Made by a program: the position numbers and the translations under genes. Source: Streptomyces sp. NBC_00572 (GTDB taxonomy: Bacteria; Actinomycetota; Actinomycetes; Streptomycetales; Streptomycetaceae). From it: a stretch of DNA of 64,000 nt. The notes under the pieces are model-generated. The model made no database searches. It saw only the letters and a list, made by a program, of their open reading frames with translations, and was not told where the DNA came from. Numbering within the stretch: the first letter of the stretch is position 1; every line of letters begins with the position of its first letter. Below are positions 33,745-42,638 of this stretch, in pieces. The DNA lies in contig NZ_JAPENX010000001.1 in NCBI RefSeq assembly GCF_026341815.1, forward strand, positions 744,001 to 808,000. The letters run 5' to 3'.

Positions 33745-34890
33745 ATGGATCTCTCGTACACACGGACCGAGGAGGCCTTCCGGGCCGAGGCGCGGGAGTG
33801 GCTGCGGGACCACGTCCCCGCCGCGCCGCTGCCCTCCCTGGAGACGGGCGAGGGTTTCGCCGCCCACCGCGCCTGGGAGGCCGAACTGGCCGCCGCCCGC
33901 TGGTCGGTGGTCTCCTGGCCCGAGGAGTACGGGGGCCGGGGCGTCGACCTGGCCCGCTGGCTGGTCTTCGAGGAGGAGTACTGGGCGTCGGGGGCGCCCG
34001 GCCGCGTCTCGCAGAACGGCGTCCAGCTCCTCGCGCCCACCCTCATCGACCACGGCACGGAGGAGCAGCGGGCCCGGATCCTGCCGTCGATGGCGACCGG
34101 GGAGACGATCTGGGCTCAGGCCTGGTCCGAGCCCGAGGCCGGCTCCGACCTGGCGTCCCTCACCTCCCGCGCGGTCCGTACGGACGGCGGCTGGCTGCTC
34201 TCCGGGCAGAAGACCTGGTCCTCCCGGGCCGCCTTCGCCGACCGGGCCTTCGGCATCTTCCGCAGCGACCCGACGGCGGACCGCCCGCACCGGGGTCTCA
34301 CGTATCTGATGTTCGACCTGCGGGCACCGGGGGTGACCGTCCGGCCCATCGGCCGGCTCGACGGGAAGCCCGCCTTCGCGGAACTCTTCCTCGACGAGGT
34401 CTTCGTCCCCGACGAGGACGTGATCGGGGAGCCGGGCCAGGGCTGGCGCATCGCGATGTCCACGACGGGCAACGAGCGGGGCCTGATGCTCCGCTCCCCC
34501 GGCCGCTTCCTCGCCGCCGCCGACCGGCTCGTACGGCTCTGGCAGGCGGAGGGCGACCCGGCCGACTCCGCGCTGCGGGACCGGGTGGCGGACGCGGTGG
34601 TCGGGGCACGGGCGTACCAGCTGTTCACGGCGGGCGCGGCGGCCCGGCTGGCGGCGGGGGCGCCGTCGGGGGCCGAGTCCAGCCTCAACAAGGTCTTCTG
34701 GTCGGAGTACGACCTGGCCCTGCACGAGACGGCGCTGGACCTCCTGGGCCCGGACGGCGAGCTCGCGGACGGCGCGTGGGCGGAGGGGTACGTCTTCTCC
34801 CTCGCGGGCCCCCTCTACGCGGGCACCAACGAGATCCAGCGCGACATCATCGCCGAGCGGCTGCTCGGCCTCCCGAAGGGCCGCCGCTGA
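33745..34890 (+). CDS. fadE31: Acyl-CoA dehydrogenase, FadE31-like (larger subunit)
   Basis: 381 aa from ATG 33745. Typical motifs: SWPEEYGGRG, GTEEQRARILP, QAWSEPEAGSDLASL, and LYAGTNEIQRDIIAERLLGLPKG. Pairs of a ~380-aa and a ~330-aa dehydrogenase form alpha2beta2 enzymes specialised for steroid CoA thioesters in actinobacteria; the coupled downstream gene fits the smaller partner. In Mycobacterium fadE31, fadE32 and fadE33 follow the same divergent promoter. The numbering is by position and length, not proven orthology. Confidence 0.8.
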   Translation: MDLSYTRTEEAFRAEAREWLRDHVPAAPLPSLETGEGFAAHRAWEAELAAARWSVVSWPEEYGGRGVDLARWLVFEEEYWASGAPGRVSQNGVQLLAPTLIDHGTEEQRARILPSMATGETIWAQAWSEPEAGSDLASLTSRAVRTDGGWLLSGQKTWSSRAAFADRAFGIFRSDPTADRPHRGLTYLMFDLRAPGVTVRPIGRLDGKPAFAELFLDEVFVPDEDVIGEPGQGWRIAMSTTGNERGLMLRSPGRFLAAADRLVRLWQAEGDPADSALRDRVADAVVGARAYQLFTAGAAARLAAGAPSGAESSLNKVFWSEYDLALHETALDLLGPDGELADGAWAEGYVFSLAGPLYAGTNEIQRDIIAERLLGLPKGRR

Positions 34891-35915
34891 TGACCTTCCT
34901 GCCGACCGACGAACAGCGCGCCTTCGCCCGCTCCCTGGACGCGATGCTCACCACCGCGGACACCCCGTCGGCGGTACGGGCCTGGGCGGGCGACGACCCC
35001 GGCCCGGGGCGAGCCCTGTGGGGTCGGCTCGCGGAGGCGGGGGTGTGCGCGCTCGCGGTCCCGGAGGAGTACGAGGGCATGGGGCCGCTCCCGGTCGAAC
35101 TCGCCCACGCCTTCGTGGAGCTGGGTCGTCACGCGGTGCCGGGCCCGGCGGTGGAGACGGTGGCGACGGCGGTACTCCTCGGGGAACTGGCACGCCTGGG
35201 CGAGCCGGGCCCGGCGAAGCGACTGCTTCCGGCCCTGTCGACGGGCGAGCGGACGGCGACGCTGGCGATCGCCGGGACGGAGGGCGCACGAGGGGGGACG
35301 GAAGGCGTACGGCACGCCGTCCCGTACGCCCTGGACGCCGACCGGGCCGACGCGGTGCTCGTCGTACGGGGTGAGGAACTGTGGCGCGCGCCCGGTCACG
35401 GCCCCGTCCGGGTCTCCGCCGACCCCGCGCGACGGCTCGCCCGCCCGGCACCCGGCGGGGAGCTGCTCGCCGAGGGCCCGGCGGTGGCCGCGGCGGCCGC
35501 GCGGGCCGGCCGCTGGGCGATGCTGGCGACGGCGGCGCAGTCGCTGGGCGTGGGCCTGGCGCTGCTCGACCGGACAGTCGCGTACGCCCGCCAACGCACC
35601 CAGTTCGGCACCCCGATCGGCGCGTTCCAGGCGGTCAAGCACCGGCTGGCGGACACGCTGCTCGCCCTGGAGTTCGCGCGGCCGCTGCTGTTCGGGGCGG
35701 CGGTGACGATGACGCCCGGGGACCTCGCGGCGGCCAAGGCGACGACGGGCGAGGCCGGGTACGCGGCGGCCCGCACGGCCCTCCAGGTGCACGGCGCCGT
35801 CGGCTACACGGAGGAACTGGACCTGTCGCTCTGGCTCCGCAAGGCCCGCCCCCTGAGGGACGCCTGGGGCGACCCGGCCACGTGCCGGGCGGCCGTCCTC
35901 ACCGCGCGCTCATGA
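34890..35915 (+). CDS. Acyl-CoA dehydrogenase, FadE32/FadE33-like (smaller subunit)
   Basis: 341 aa; the start shares one base with the previous stop (TGATG). A shorter, more divergent acyl-CoA dehydrogenase: FLPTDEQRAFARSLDAMLT, LAVPEEYEGMG, then RTQFGTPIGAFQAVKHRLAD and a C-terminal QVHGAVGYTEELDLSLWLRKAR. The region usually carrying the flavin-contact W-S/T motif is degenerate (residues 110-190 are Ala/Gly-rich with a low-complexity GTEGARGGTEG stretch). This suits the non-catalytic-type partner of an alpha2beta2 steroid-CoA dehydrogenase. FadE32 and FadE33 cannot be told apart here. Confidence 0.8.
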   Translation: MTFLPTDEQRAFARSLDAMLTTADTPSAVRAWAGDDPGPGRALWGRLAEAGVCALAVPEEYEGMGPLPVELAHAFVELGRHAVPGPAVETVATAVLLGELARLGEPGPAKRLLPALSTGERTATLAIAGTEGARGGTEGVRHAVPYALDADRADAVLVVRGEELWRAPGHGPVRVSADPARRLARPAPGGELLAEGPAVAAAAARAGRWAMLATAAQSLGVGLALLDRTVAYARQRTQFGTPIGAFQAVKHRLADTLLALEFARPLLFGAAVTMTPGDLAAAKATTGEAGYAAARTALQVHGAVGYTEELDLSLWLRKARPLRDAWGDPATCRAAVLTARS

Positions 35916-36425
35916 CTCCTGGCGGGGCGGGCTCTCGTCGTTGCCGCGCCGGAGGGTCCGGGCCCGGCGTCCGGCGGACCAGGTGCGGATCACGAGTTCG
36001 TCGCCGTCCACCCAGGTCCGCACGACCTCGGTCGGGTCGACCCGGAAGAGGTGGAACGGCTGGGGTTCGCCCGCGTCGGCCACGTACCGGGCGACGGTCT
36101 CGGGGTCGGTGACCTCGACCGCCCGCCCCGAGACACGGACGTCCCCGCCGCCCATGTCGGTGCCGGCGCCCAGGTTGGCGAGGAGGGTGAGCCGTGGGTC
36201 GCGGCGCAGGTCACGGGCCTTGCGGGAGCCGGGCATCATGCCGAGCCAGAGTTCGCCGAAGCGGAAGCCCACCTCGATGCCGCTGAGCCGGGGCGATCCG
36301 TCCTCGCGCACGGTGGCGAGGGCGTGGTGGGTGTACTGCCCGAAGCGCTCGCGCACGGTCGCGGCGAACTCGGGTTCGGCGGCCTCGAAGGCCGACCAGG
36401 TGGTTCCGGTTCCGGTGTCTCCCAT
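35910..36425 (-). CDS. Pyridoxamine 5'-phosphate oxidase-like FMN/F420-binding protein
   Basis: 171 aa from ATG 36425. Split-barrel fold: HHALATVREDGSPRLSGIEV (strands 1-2), LWLGMMPGSRKARDLRRDP, LTLLANLG and a C-terminal VRTWVDGDELVIRTW. Members bind FMN, F420 or haem and reduce or oxidise varied substrates; the substrate here is unknown. The 3' end overlaps the convergent acyl-CoA dehydrogenase by 6 nt, so it probably marks the right border of the steroid cluster. Confidence 0.83.
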   Translation of the reverse strand: MGDTGTGTTWSAFEAAEPEFAATVRERFGQYTHHALATVREDGSPRLSGIEVGFRFGELWLGMMPGSRKARDLRRDPRLTLLANLGAGTDMGGGDVRVSGRAVEVTDPETVARYVADAGEPQPFHLFRVDPTEVVRTWVDGDELVIRTWSAGRRARTLRRGNDESPPRQES

Positions 36426-36498
36426 GGATCCAGGAAACACCGGATACCCGACATCCACTGTCCGGATTACTCCGTACGTCTCAGGTCCGGAACCAGGA

Positions 36499-36879
36499 TC
36501 AGGAGGTGGCGCCGCGCTCCGCCACGCTGCGCTCGACGCAGAACTCGTTGCCCTCCGGGTCGCCCAGGGTCGCCCAGCCGGTGCCGTCCGGGTTCCGGCG
36601 GTCGTCGAGAAGGGTGGCGCCGAGGCCGAGCAGCCGCTCGACCTCCTCGTCACGGGTGCGGTCCTGCGGCTGGAGGTCGAGGTGGATGCGGTTCTTGACC
36701 GCCTTCGCCTCGGGGACCTGGATGAAGAGGAGGCCGGCCCCGGGCGTCTCGACGAGCACCTCCTCGTCGCCCGGCTGATCCTCGTCGGAGACCTTGGAGT
36801 CCAGGACCTTCGCCCAGAAGGTGGCGAGGGCGTAGGCGTCGGCGCAGTCGATGGTCACGTGTCGCACGAGAGAAGTCAT
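36499..36879 (-). CDS. VOC (glyoxalase/bleomycin-resistance) family protein
   Basis: 126 aa from ATG 36879. Two beta-alpha-beta-beta-beta modules: LVRHVTIDCADAYALATFWAKVL at the start (core: VTIDCADAYALATFW), RIHLDLQPQD in the middle and WATLGDPEGNEFCVERSV at the end, where metal ligands usually sit. Streptomyces genomes hold many such proteins, mostly of unknown substrate. It lies 138 nt downstream of the MerR gene on the same strand. Confidence 0.85.
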   Translation of the reverse strand: MTSLVRHVTIDCADAYALATFWAKVLDSKVSDEDQPGDEEVLVETPGAGLLFIQVPEAKAVKNRIHLDLQPQDRTRDEEVERLLGLGATLLDDRRNPDGTGWATLGDPEGNEFCVERSVAERGATS

Positions 36880-37017
36880 GCCGCCATGATCGCCCTCGAC
36901 CGGGACCCGGAGCCACCGCATTCCCGCCAGGCCGACCGAAGGCGGCCGGGCATCCGGCCACGGCCGCCGGCAGCGCCGCCCCACCACCCGCGGGCGGCGC
37001 CGACCAGCCGTCCACTC

Positions 37018-37383
37018 TCAGTCCGCGGTGGCGAGTTGTCGCCCCTCGGTCGACGCCACGAGCGCGGCGAGGGAGGAGCGGGCACCCTGGAGGTCGTGGA
37101 TCTGCTCGTCGATGGCGTCCAGCCGGGCGACGAGCATCGGGCTCAGGCAGGGCTCGATCTCCGCCTCGCTGCCGCAGACGCAGTCGAGGACCTCGGCGAT
37201 GACGCGCGTCGGCAGTCCCGCGCCGAGGAGGGCCCGGATGCGCCGCACGACGGCGGGGGCGTCGGGACCGTACACCCGCTGCCCGCCGGGGGTGCGCTCC
37301 GTGGCCAGCAGGCCCTGCTCCTCGTAGTAGCGGAGCAGCCGGACGCTCACCCCGGTCTCACGCGCCAGCTCACCGATCTTCAT
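37018..37383 (-). CDS. MerR-family transcriptional regulator
   Basis: 121 aa. Winged HTH of MerR type at residues 1-70 (KIGELARETGVSVRLLRYYEEQGLL, in short GELARETGVSVRLLRYYE), followed by a coiled dimerisation helix. The C-terminal half holds three cysteines (CVCGSEAEIEPC), as in some metal- or redox-sensing members, but the pattern does not match a defined sensor. It is divergent from an aldo/keto reductase, whose promoter has a MerR-type long spacer and dyad. It is therefore the probable regulator of that enzyme. Confidence 0.9.
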   Translation of the reverse strand: MKIGELARETGVSVRLLRYYEEQGLLATERTPGGQRVYGPDAPAVVRRIRALLGAGLPTRVIAEVLDCVCGSEAEIEPCLSPMLVARLDAIDEQIHDLQGARSSLAALVASTEGRQLATAD

Positions 37384-37413
37384 GTGACCCCCCTCACATC
37401 CGTCCGGTCGCGC

Positions 37414-37445
37414 TTGAACCTCACATCCGTGTGAGCTCCTACGGT
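37414..37445 (+). promoter_or_regulatory. MerR-type promoter of the aldo/keto reductase gene
   Basis: A -35-like TTGAAC (37414-37419) and -10-like TACGGT (37440-37445) are separated by 20 bp, the long spacer typical of MerR targets. The spacer carries the dyad CTCACA-N4-TGTGAG (37420-37435). The expected transcription start falls at or next to the ATG at 37453, so the mRNA may be leaderless. Confidence 0.65.
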
Positions 37446-37452
37446 TCCGAGC

Positions 37453-38421
37453 ATGACGAACAACAAGAACAACAAGAACAACTCACCCGACGCGAGCAAG
37501 GCGAACGGCACGAACTCCTCCGGCCCGACGATATTCCAGCTCGGCGGCGACCTCCCGGTCCGGCGTGTCGGCTACGGCACGATGCGACTCGCCGACGGTC
37601 CCGGCGACCCGACCGGCCCGGCGGCCCACATCTGGACGGCCCCGGCCGACCGGGCGGCGGCGGTGAACCTGCTGCGGACGGCCGCCGAGGCGGGCGTCAC
37701 CCTCTTCGACACGGCCGACGCGTACGCCCTCGGGGCCGGGGAGGAGTTGCTCGCCGAGGCACTGCACCCGTACGGCGACGGGATCGCCGTGGCCACCAAG
37801 GTCGGTGTGGTCCGGCCGTCCCCCACCGAGTGGGTGCCGCTCGGCCACCCCGCCTATCTGCGCCAGCAGGCCGAGCTGAGCCTGCGCAGGCTGCGCACCG
37901 AGCGGATCGACCTCCTGCACCTCCACCGCCTGGACGAGAACTACCCGGTCGCCGAACAGGTCGGCGCCCTGCGGCAGCTCCAGGAGGAGGGCAAGATCCG
38001 GCACATCGGGCTCTCGGAGGTGACGGTCGCCCAGCTGGAGCAAGCCGAGGAGGTGGCGCCGATCGCGGCCGTGCAGAACCTCTACAACCTGGCGACCCGG
38101 GACCACGAGGCGGTCGTCGAGCACACCGCGGGACGGGGGATCGCGTTCGTGCCGTTCTTCCCCGTCGCCATGGGCGGGCACGCGGGCCCGGACGGACCGG
38201 TCGCGCGGGTCGCACGGGAGATCGGCGCCACTCCGTCACAGACGGCCCTGGCCTGGCTGCTGCACCGGGCCCCGCACATCCTCCCGATCCCGGGCACCTC
38301 GTCGGCCGCCCACCTCGTGGAGAACCTGGGCGCGCTCGACGTCACCCTCACCGAGGAGCAGTTCACACGCCTCGGCGAGGAGGCGGCCGGCGGGAAGGCG
38401 CGGCAGGAATCCCCCTCATGA
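37453..38421 (+). CDS. Aldo/keto reductase
   Basis: 322 aa. NADPH-dependent TIM barrel: VRRVGYGTMRLA, the catalytic Asp/Tyr in LFDTADAYALGAGEELL, Lys in VATKVGV and His in LLHLHRLD; the C-terminal IPGTSSAAHLVENLGA fits the cofactor phosphate site. The first 25 residues are Asn/Lys/Ser-rich and non-conserved; a later start is possible, but the promoter geometry supports ATG 37453. Substrate unknown. Divergent from and probably activated by the MerR protein. Confidence 0.93.
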   Translation: MTNNKNNKNNSPDASKANGTNSSGPTIFQLGGDLPVRRVGYGTMRLADGPGDPTGPAAHIWTAPADRAAAVNLLRTAAEAGVTLFDTADAYALGAGEELLAEALHPYGDGIAVATKVGVVRPSPTEWVPLGHPAYLRQQAELSLRRLRTERIDLLHLHRLDENYPVAEQVGALRQLQEEGKIRHIGLSEVTVAQLEQAEEVAPIAAVQNLYNLATRDHEAVVEHTAGRGIAFVPFFPVAMGGHAGPDGPVARVAREIGATPSQTALAWLLHRAPHILPIPGTSSAAHLVENLGALDVTLTEEQFTRLGEEAAGGKARQESPS

Positions 38422-39135
38422 CGGGACCACGCCCTGGGCCCGGGCCGCGGCGAGCCAGGCGGGGAACTCGGAGACGAGCCGGTCGTACAGCTCGGCGTCC
38501 GGGACCCGGCCGGGGTCCTGTCCCGCGTGGAAGAAGCCGGCGTTGTCCAGGAGTCGCTTCGCCGGTACGTCCAGCTCGTCGAGCCGGCGCAGGAACTCGA
38601 ACTGCCGGCTGCTCGGGTCGCCGAAGCCGATGAACTGCCAGAAGATCGGCAGCCGGGCCGCCTTGCACACGTACCGCTCGGCCGCGAGCTTGTTGATCGG
38701 CCCGCCGTCGGTCTGGAAGACGACGAGCGCGGGCGCGGTGGATCCGCTGTCGAGGTAGTGGTCGATGACGGCGTCCATGGCGAGGTGGTAGCTGGTCTTG
38801 CCCATGTGGCCGAGCCCGGCGACGATCCGGTCGATCCTCCCGACGTGGTCGTCGAGCCGGATGTCGGTCTCGGCGTCGATGTCCGTGGAGAAGAAGACCA
38901 CGGGCACCCGCCCGTCGTCGTCGAGCTGCGCGGAGAGCCCCAGCACCCGGTCGGCCAGGGCCTGGACCGCGCCGCTGTTGTAGTACGGCTTCATCGACCC
39001 GGAGTAGTCGACGACGAGGTAGACGGCGACGCGCTGCCCGTCGATCCCGTGCCGTCGGAGCGACTCGCCCGCCTGCTTGTAGAGGCTCACCAGCGCGGGC
39101 GCGGCCTCCTCGACCTTCCGCAGACTCATTGCCAT
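38416..39135 (-). CDS. VWA-domain protein, TerF-like
   Basis: 239 aa from ATG 39135, preceded by GGAGGGG. A single von Willebrand A domain spans most of the protein: the MIDAS motif is DYSGSMK (near residue 43), with a threonine in GKTSYH and aspartate in FQTDGG completing the metal site. The form is close to the vWA domains near tellurite-resistance/Ter proteins (TerF type). It probably mediates metal-dependent protein contacts. Its start overlaps the PadR gene by 10 nt, so the two are co-translated. The 3' end overlaps the aldo/keto reductase by 6 nt. Confidence 0.88.
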   Translation of the reverse strand: MAMSLRKVEEAAPALVSLYKQAGESLRRHGIDGQRVAVYLVVDYSGSMKPYYNSGAVQALADRVLGLSAQLDDDGRVPVVFFSTDIDAETDIRLDDHVGRIDRIVAGLGHMGKTSYHLAMDAVIDHYLDSGSTAPALVVFQTDGGPINKLAAERYVCKAARLPIFWQFIGFGDPSSRQFEFLRRLDELDVPAKRLLDNAGFFHAGQDPGRVPDAELYDRLVSEFPAWLAAARAQGVVPS

Positions 39136-39719
39136 GGATTCTTCCCCTCCGGAAGCTCCAGCCGCTCGATGTCCGCGAGCATGGCGTCGGCCAGGTCGCG
39201 CTCGGCGGCGTAGTACCGCTCGGCCCACCTGAGGGTGAGCCGGGGGTACGCCCAGGCCTCGTCCGCCGACGCGTCCGCCGCGTCGGCCTCGGCCCGCAGC
39301 CGCATGCCCTCGGCGTACGCGCGGTGCTCGGCCAGGACCTCCCGCGTCCGCTCGGGTTCGAGGAGATGGCCGAGCCAGAGCCGGAGCATCGGCCCGTGCT
39401 TGAGGACCGGTGGGTCGACGGGGGCCGCTCCGGCCCAGGAACGGACGGCGGCGAGGCCCTCGTCGGTGATCCGGTAGACGCGTTTGTCGCGCGAACCGGC
39501 CTCCGGGGCGACCAGGCGCGAGTCGGCGTATCCGGCCTTCTCCAGGCGCTTGAGCTCGCTGTAGATCTGGCTGAAGGACGGGCTCCAGTAGAAGAGGCCC
39601 AGGGACCGGTCCGACCATTTCTTGAGGTCGTAGCCGGACAACTCCCGCCCGAAGGAGAGCAGTCCGAGCACGGCCCAGCTCGTCGCCGGAAGCGCCGGCA
39701 CGGTCTCTTCGTCCGCCAC
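39126..39719 (-). CDS. PadR-family transcriptional regulator
   Basis: 197 aa from GTG 39719. PadR winged HTH at residues 1-85 ([22 protein letters not shown], core [33 protein letters not shown]) and a Vir-type C-terminal helical domain. The upstream ATG at 39755 is in frame and possible, but conservation begins at LPATSW. It is divergent from the luciferase-like oxidoreductase operon with under 100 nt between starts, so that operon is the likely target; it is followed by the VWA gene. Confidence 0.9.
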   Translation of the reverse strand: MADEETVPALPATSWAVLGLLSFGRELSGYDLKKWSDRSLGLFYWSPSFSQIYSELKRLEKAGYADSRLVAPEAGSRDKRVYRITDEGLAAVRSWAGAAPVDPPVLKHGPMLRLWLGHLLEPERTREVLAEHRAYAEGMRLRAEADAADASADEAWAYPRLTLRWAERYYAAERDLADAMLADIERLELPEGKNPWQ

Positions 39720-39815
39720 GGTCGGCAGTCTACGGCCCTTCCCTCCCCCATCCATGCCTGCTAGAAGTATTTCGATTAGGCATACTCGCCGTATCTTCTC
39801 CGGGAGGAGCTCCCC

Positions 39816-40943
39816 GTGAAGTTCTCCATGATCTTCGAAGCACAGCTCGTCGACCCCACCCCCGCCCGCGAACACCGCGTCCTGCACGACTGCGTCGAAC
39901 AAGCCGTCCTCGCCGAGGAGATGGGCTTCGACCGGATCTGGGCGGTCGAACACCACTCCCTCACCCAGTACGCCCACATGAGCGCGTCCGAGATCTTCCT
40001 GACCTGGGTCGCCGCCCGCACCCGGACCATCCGCGTCGGCCACGGCGTGGTCACCATGCCCTTCGGCTACCAGCACCCCGTCCGGGTCGCCGAGCGCGCC
40101 GCCATGCTCGACGTGCTCTCCGGCGGCCGGGTCGACGTCGGCGCCGGACGGGGCGCGACCCGCCAGGAGATGCGGATGTTCGGGGTGCGCCCGGAGGACA
40201 CCCGGCCGCAGACGGAGGAGGCCCTGCGGATCTTCGCCGCCGCCTGGCGCGAGCCGGAGTTCGAGTGGCACGGCTCCCTCGACATCGGCCCCGGCGCGGT
40301 CCTGCCCCGCCCCGTCCAGCACCCGCACCCACCGCTCTTCATGGCCTGCTCGCAGCACGATTCGCTCCGGCAGGCCGCCGAACTCGGCATCGGGGCCCTG
40401 GTGATGGGGTTCGCGGGCGCCGACGACGTCCGCGCGATGCGCACGGTGTACGACGAGGCCGTCGCCGTACGGGACGGATCGCGGTTCGTCTCCACCGAGG
40501 TCAACGACCACTTCTCCGCCCTGTGCCCGACGATCGTCCTGGACGACGCCGACCGCGCCCTCCGGCTCGGCACCCGGGGCCAGCGCTTCTTCGCCGAGTC
40601 GATCGCCCACTGGTACGGCGGCGCCCCCGCGCCCACGGGCTACGCGGAGGACGAGGACCACGCCGGCGCCCTCGCCCGCGAACGGGACGAGCTGATCGCC
40701 CGGCTGCACGAGGCGAACGTCCCCGCCCGGCCGGTCGACACCGGCACCTACAACACCGACCACGCGTACGGGGACGCCGCCACGGCCATCGCCTACGTCG
40801 AACGCCTCCGGGAGATCGGCGTCGACGAGGTGATGTGCCTGATCCAGATGGGAACCGTGCCGCAGGAGGACTGTCTGGAGACCATCCGCCAGTGGGGCAC
40901 GAAGGTCATCCCGCACTTCCGCTCTCCGGAGCCGCGGTCGTGA
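39816..40943 (+). CDS. LLM-class flavin-dependent oxidoreductase
   Basis: 375 aa from GTG 39816 after GGGAGGAG. Luciferase-like TIM barrel: [29 protein letters not shown] with the typical [14 protein letters not shown] and [13 protein letters not shown]. Such enzymes use FMNH2 (or F420) for monooxygenation or reduction. It starts an operon with an SDR and an esterase, coupled by GTGA and ATGA overlaps. A role in modifying steroids or another hydrophobic substrate is inferred from those partners only. Confidence 0.9.
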   Translation: MKFSMIFEAQLVDPTPAREHRVLHDCVEQAVLAEEMGFDRIWAVEHHSLTQYAHMSASEIFLTWVAARTRTIRVGHGVVTMPFGYQHPVRVAERAAMLDVLSGGRVDVGAGRGATRQEMRMFGVRPEDTRPQTEEALRIFAAAWREPEFEWHGSLDIGPGAVLPRPVQHPHPPLFMACSQHDSLRQAAELGIGALVMGFAGADDVRAMRTVYDEAVAVRDGSRFVSTEVNDHFSALCPTIVLDDADRALRLGTRGQRFFAESIAHWYGGAPAPTGYAEDEDHAGALARERDELIARLHEANVPARPVDTGTYNTDHAYGDAATAIAYVERLREIGVDEVMCLIQMGTVPQEDCLETIRQWGTKVIPHFRSPEPRS

Positions 40944-41662
40944 GCGGCCTCCACGGCAAGGTCGTCGTCGTGACCGGCGCGGCCCGCGGCCAGGGCGCGG
41001 CCGAGGCCCGGCTCCTGGTGGCGTCCGGGGCGAGGGTCGTCCTCACCGACGTACGGGAGGAGGAGGGGAGGGCGGTGGCGGCGGACCTCGGCGGGGCGGC
41101 CGTCTTCGTCCGCCACGACGTGACGTCGGCGGAGGACTGGCGGACCGTGACGGACACGGCGGTCTCCACCTACGGCGGACTCGACGGGCTCGTCAACAAC
41201 GCGGCCCTGTGGCGTACGGCGCCGGTCGAGTCGGAGACGTACGAGAACTTCGACCTCCTCCTCAGGGTCAACCTGTTGGGTCCGTTCCTCGGCATCCAGG
41301 CGGTGCTGCCCGCGCTCCGGGAGGCGGGCGGCGGGGCGATCGTGAACGTGTCGTCCACGGCAGGACGCGTCGGCGTCCCCGGCCACACGGCTTACGGGGC
41401 GGGCAAGTTCGGCCTGCGTGGCCTCAGCCGCTCGGCGGCGCGTGACCTCGCCCCGTACGGCGTCCGCGTCAACACGGTCCACCCGGGCGCCGTCGACACC
41501 CCCATGACGGCGGCGGTCGCGGACCGGGACTGGACGCACGTACCGCTCGGCCGGATGGGCCGCCCGGAGGAGGTCGGGGAACTGGTCGCCTTCCTGCTCT
41601 CGGAGGCGGCCTCGTACGTGACGGGCGCCGAGTTCACGATCGACGGAGGTCTCACCGCATGA
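40940..41662 (+). CDS. Short-chain dehydrogenase, 3-alpha(20-beta)-hydroxysteroid dehydrogenase-like
   Basis: 240 aa from GTG 40940. Classical [27 protein letters not shown], and the active-site Ser with YGAGK. Segments such as [31 protein letters not shown] and [12 protein letters not shown] resemble the 3-alpha,20-beta-hydroxysteroid dehydrogenase of Streptomyces. NAD(H)-dependent oxidoreduction of a sterol-like alcohol is plausible, but SDR substrate prediction is weak. It is translationally coupled to both neighbours. Confidence 0.85.
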   Translation: MSGLHGKVVVVTGAARGQGAAEARLLVASGARVVLTDVREEEGRAVAADLGGAAVFVRHDVTSAEDWRTVTDTAVSTYGGLDGLVNNAALWRTAPVESETYENFDLLLRVNLLGPFLGIQAVLPALREAGGGAIVNVSSTAGRVGVPGHTAYGAGKFGLRGLSRSAARDLAPYGVRVNTVHPGAVDTPMTAAVADRDWTHVPLGRMGRPEEVGELVAFLLSEAASYVTGAEFTIDGGLTA

Positions 41663-42546
41663 CGACCGACCCTCTGCGCACCGACCCCCTCACTCCGGCC
41701 GCCCGCGCGCTCTGCGACGCGATGACGGCCGGCTTCCCCCGCCCGGAGGCGGGCGCGGAAGCCCTGCGGGCGGCGGCCCGGGCACACCTGGGCGAGATCC
41801 CACCGGCGCTGTCCACCTCGGCGAACGGCGTTCCCGTACGCCTCTACGAGGGACGAGGGGACCCGGTCGTCGTCTTCGCCCACGGCGGCGGCTGGGTCCT
41901 GGGCGACCTGGACACCCACGACCGGACGTGCCGCGCGCTCGCCTCCCGTACCGGCGCGACCGTCGTCTCCGTCGACTACCGGCGCGCACCCGAACACCGC
42001 TTCCCGGCGGCCGAGGACGACGTGTGTACGGCCTTGGGGTGGGCGGCCGACCGCTGTCCGGGGCGGCCGCTCGTCGTGGCGGGCGACTCCAGCGGCGGGA
42101 ACCTGGCCGCGGCGGCCGCCCTGCGCGCCCGCGACGGGGCCGGCCCGCCGCTCGCGGGCCAGCTCCTGGTCTACCCGGCCCTGGACCACCGCCTGGAGGG
42201 ACGGTCGGCGCGCGACTTCGCGGAGGGCTACTTCCACACGACGGCCCACATGCGCTGGTACTGGCGGCAGTACGTGGGCCCGGACGGCGACCCGGCCGCC
42301 GCCTCGCCGGGCCTGGCGGCCGACGTCACCGGACTGCCCCCGGCGCTCCTCGTCCTCGCCGACTGCGACCCGCTGCGCGACGAGGGCCTCGCCCACGCCC
42401 GCCGCCTCTCCGCCGCGGGCGTCCCGACCGAGGTCCGCCTCCACACCGGCATGTTCCACGGCTTCCTCGGCGGGGCGGGCCTGCTGCCGGAGGCGGACGC
42501 CGCACTGGACGGGGCGGCGGCCTGGCTGAGGAGCCTCGGAAGGTAG
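41659..42546 (+). CDS. Alpha/beta hydrolase, hormone-sensitive lipase family esterase
   Basis: 295 aa, ATGA overlap with the SDR stop. HSL-type (family IV) esterase: oxyanion-hole HGGGWVLGD, the [10 protein letters not shown] block, nucleophile Ser in [11 protein letters not shown], Asp in [11 protein letters not shown] and His in HTGMFHGF. No signal peptide is visible, so it is intracellular. It could hydrolyse a lactone or ester made by the oxidoreductases of the same operon, in the manner of Baeyer-Villiger-type degradation; that is inference. Confidence 0.92.
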   Translation: MTTDPLRTDPLTPAARALCDAMTAGFPRPEAGAEALRAAARAHLGEIPPALSTSANGVPVRLYEGRGDPVVVFAHGGGWVLGDLDTHDRTCRALASRTGATVVSVDYRRAPEHRFPAAEDDVCTALGWAADRCPGRPLVVAGDSSGGNLAAAAALRARDGAGPPLAGQLLVYPALDHRLEGRSARDFAEGYFHTTAHMRWYWRQYVGPDGDPAAASPGLAADVTGLPPALLVLADCDPLRDEGLAHARRLSAAGVPTEVRLHTGMFHGFLGGAGLLPEADAALDGAAAWLRSLGR

Positions 42547-42638
42547 GCCCCCGAGTCTCCCCAACGCCCCGCGATCCGGCCGCCCCTTCTGGAATCATCG
42601 ACGTCCAGGGGTGCCACACAGGGGAGTTGGGGGTACGG

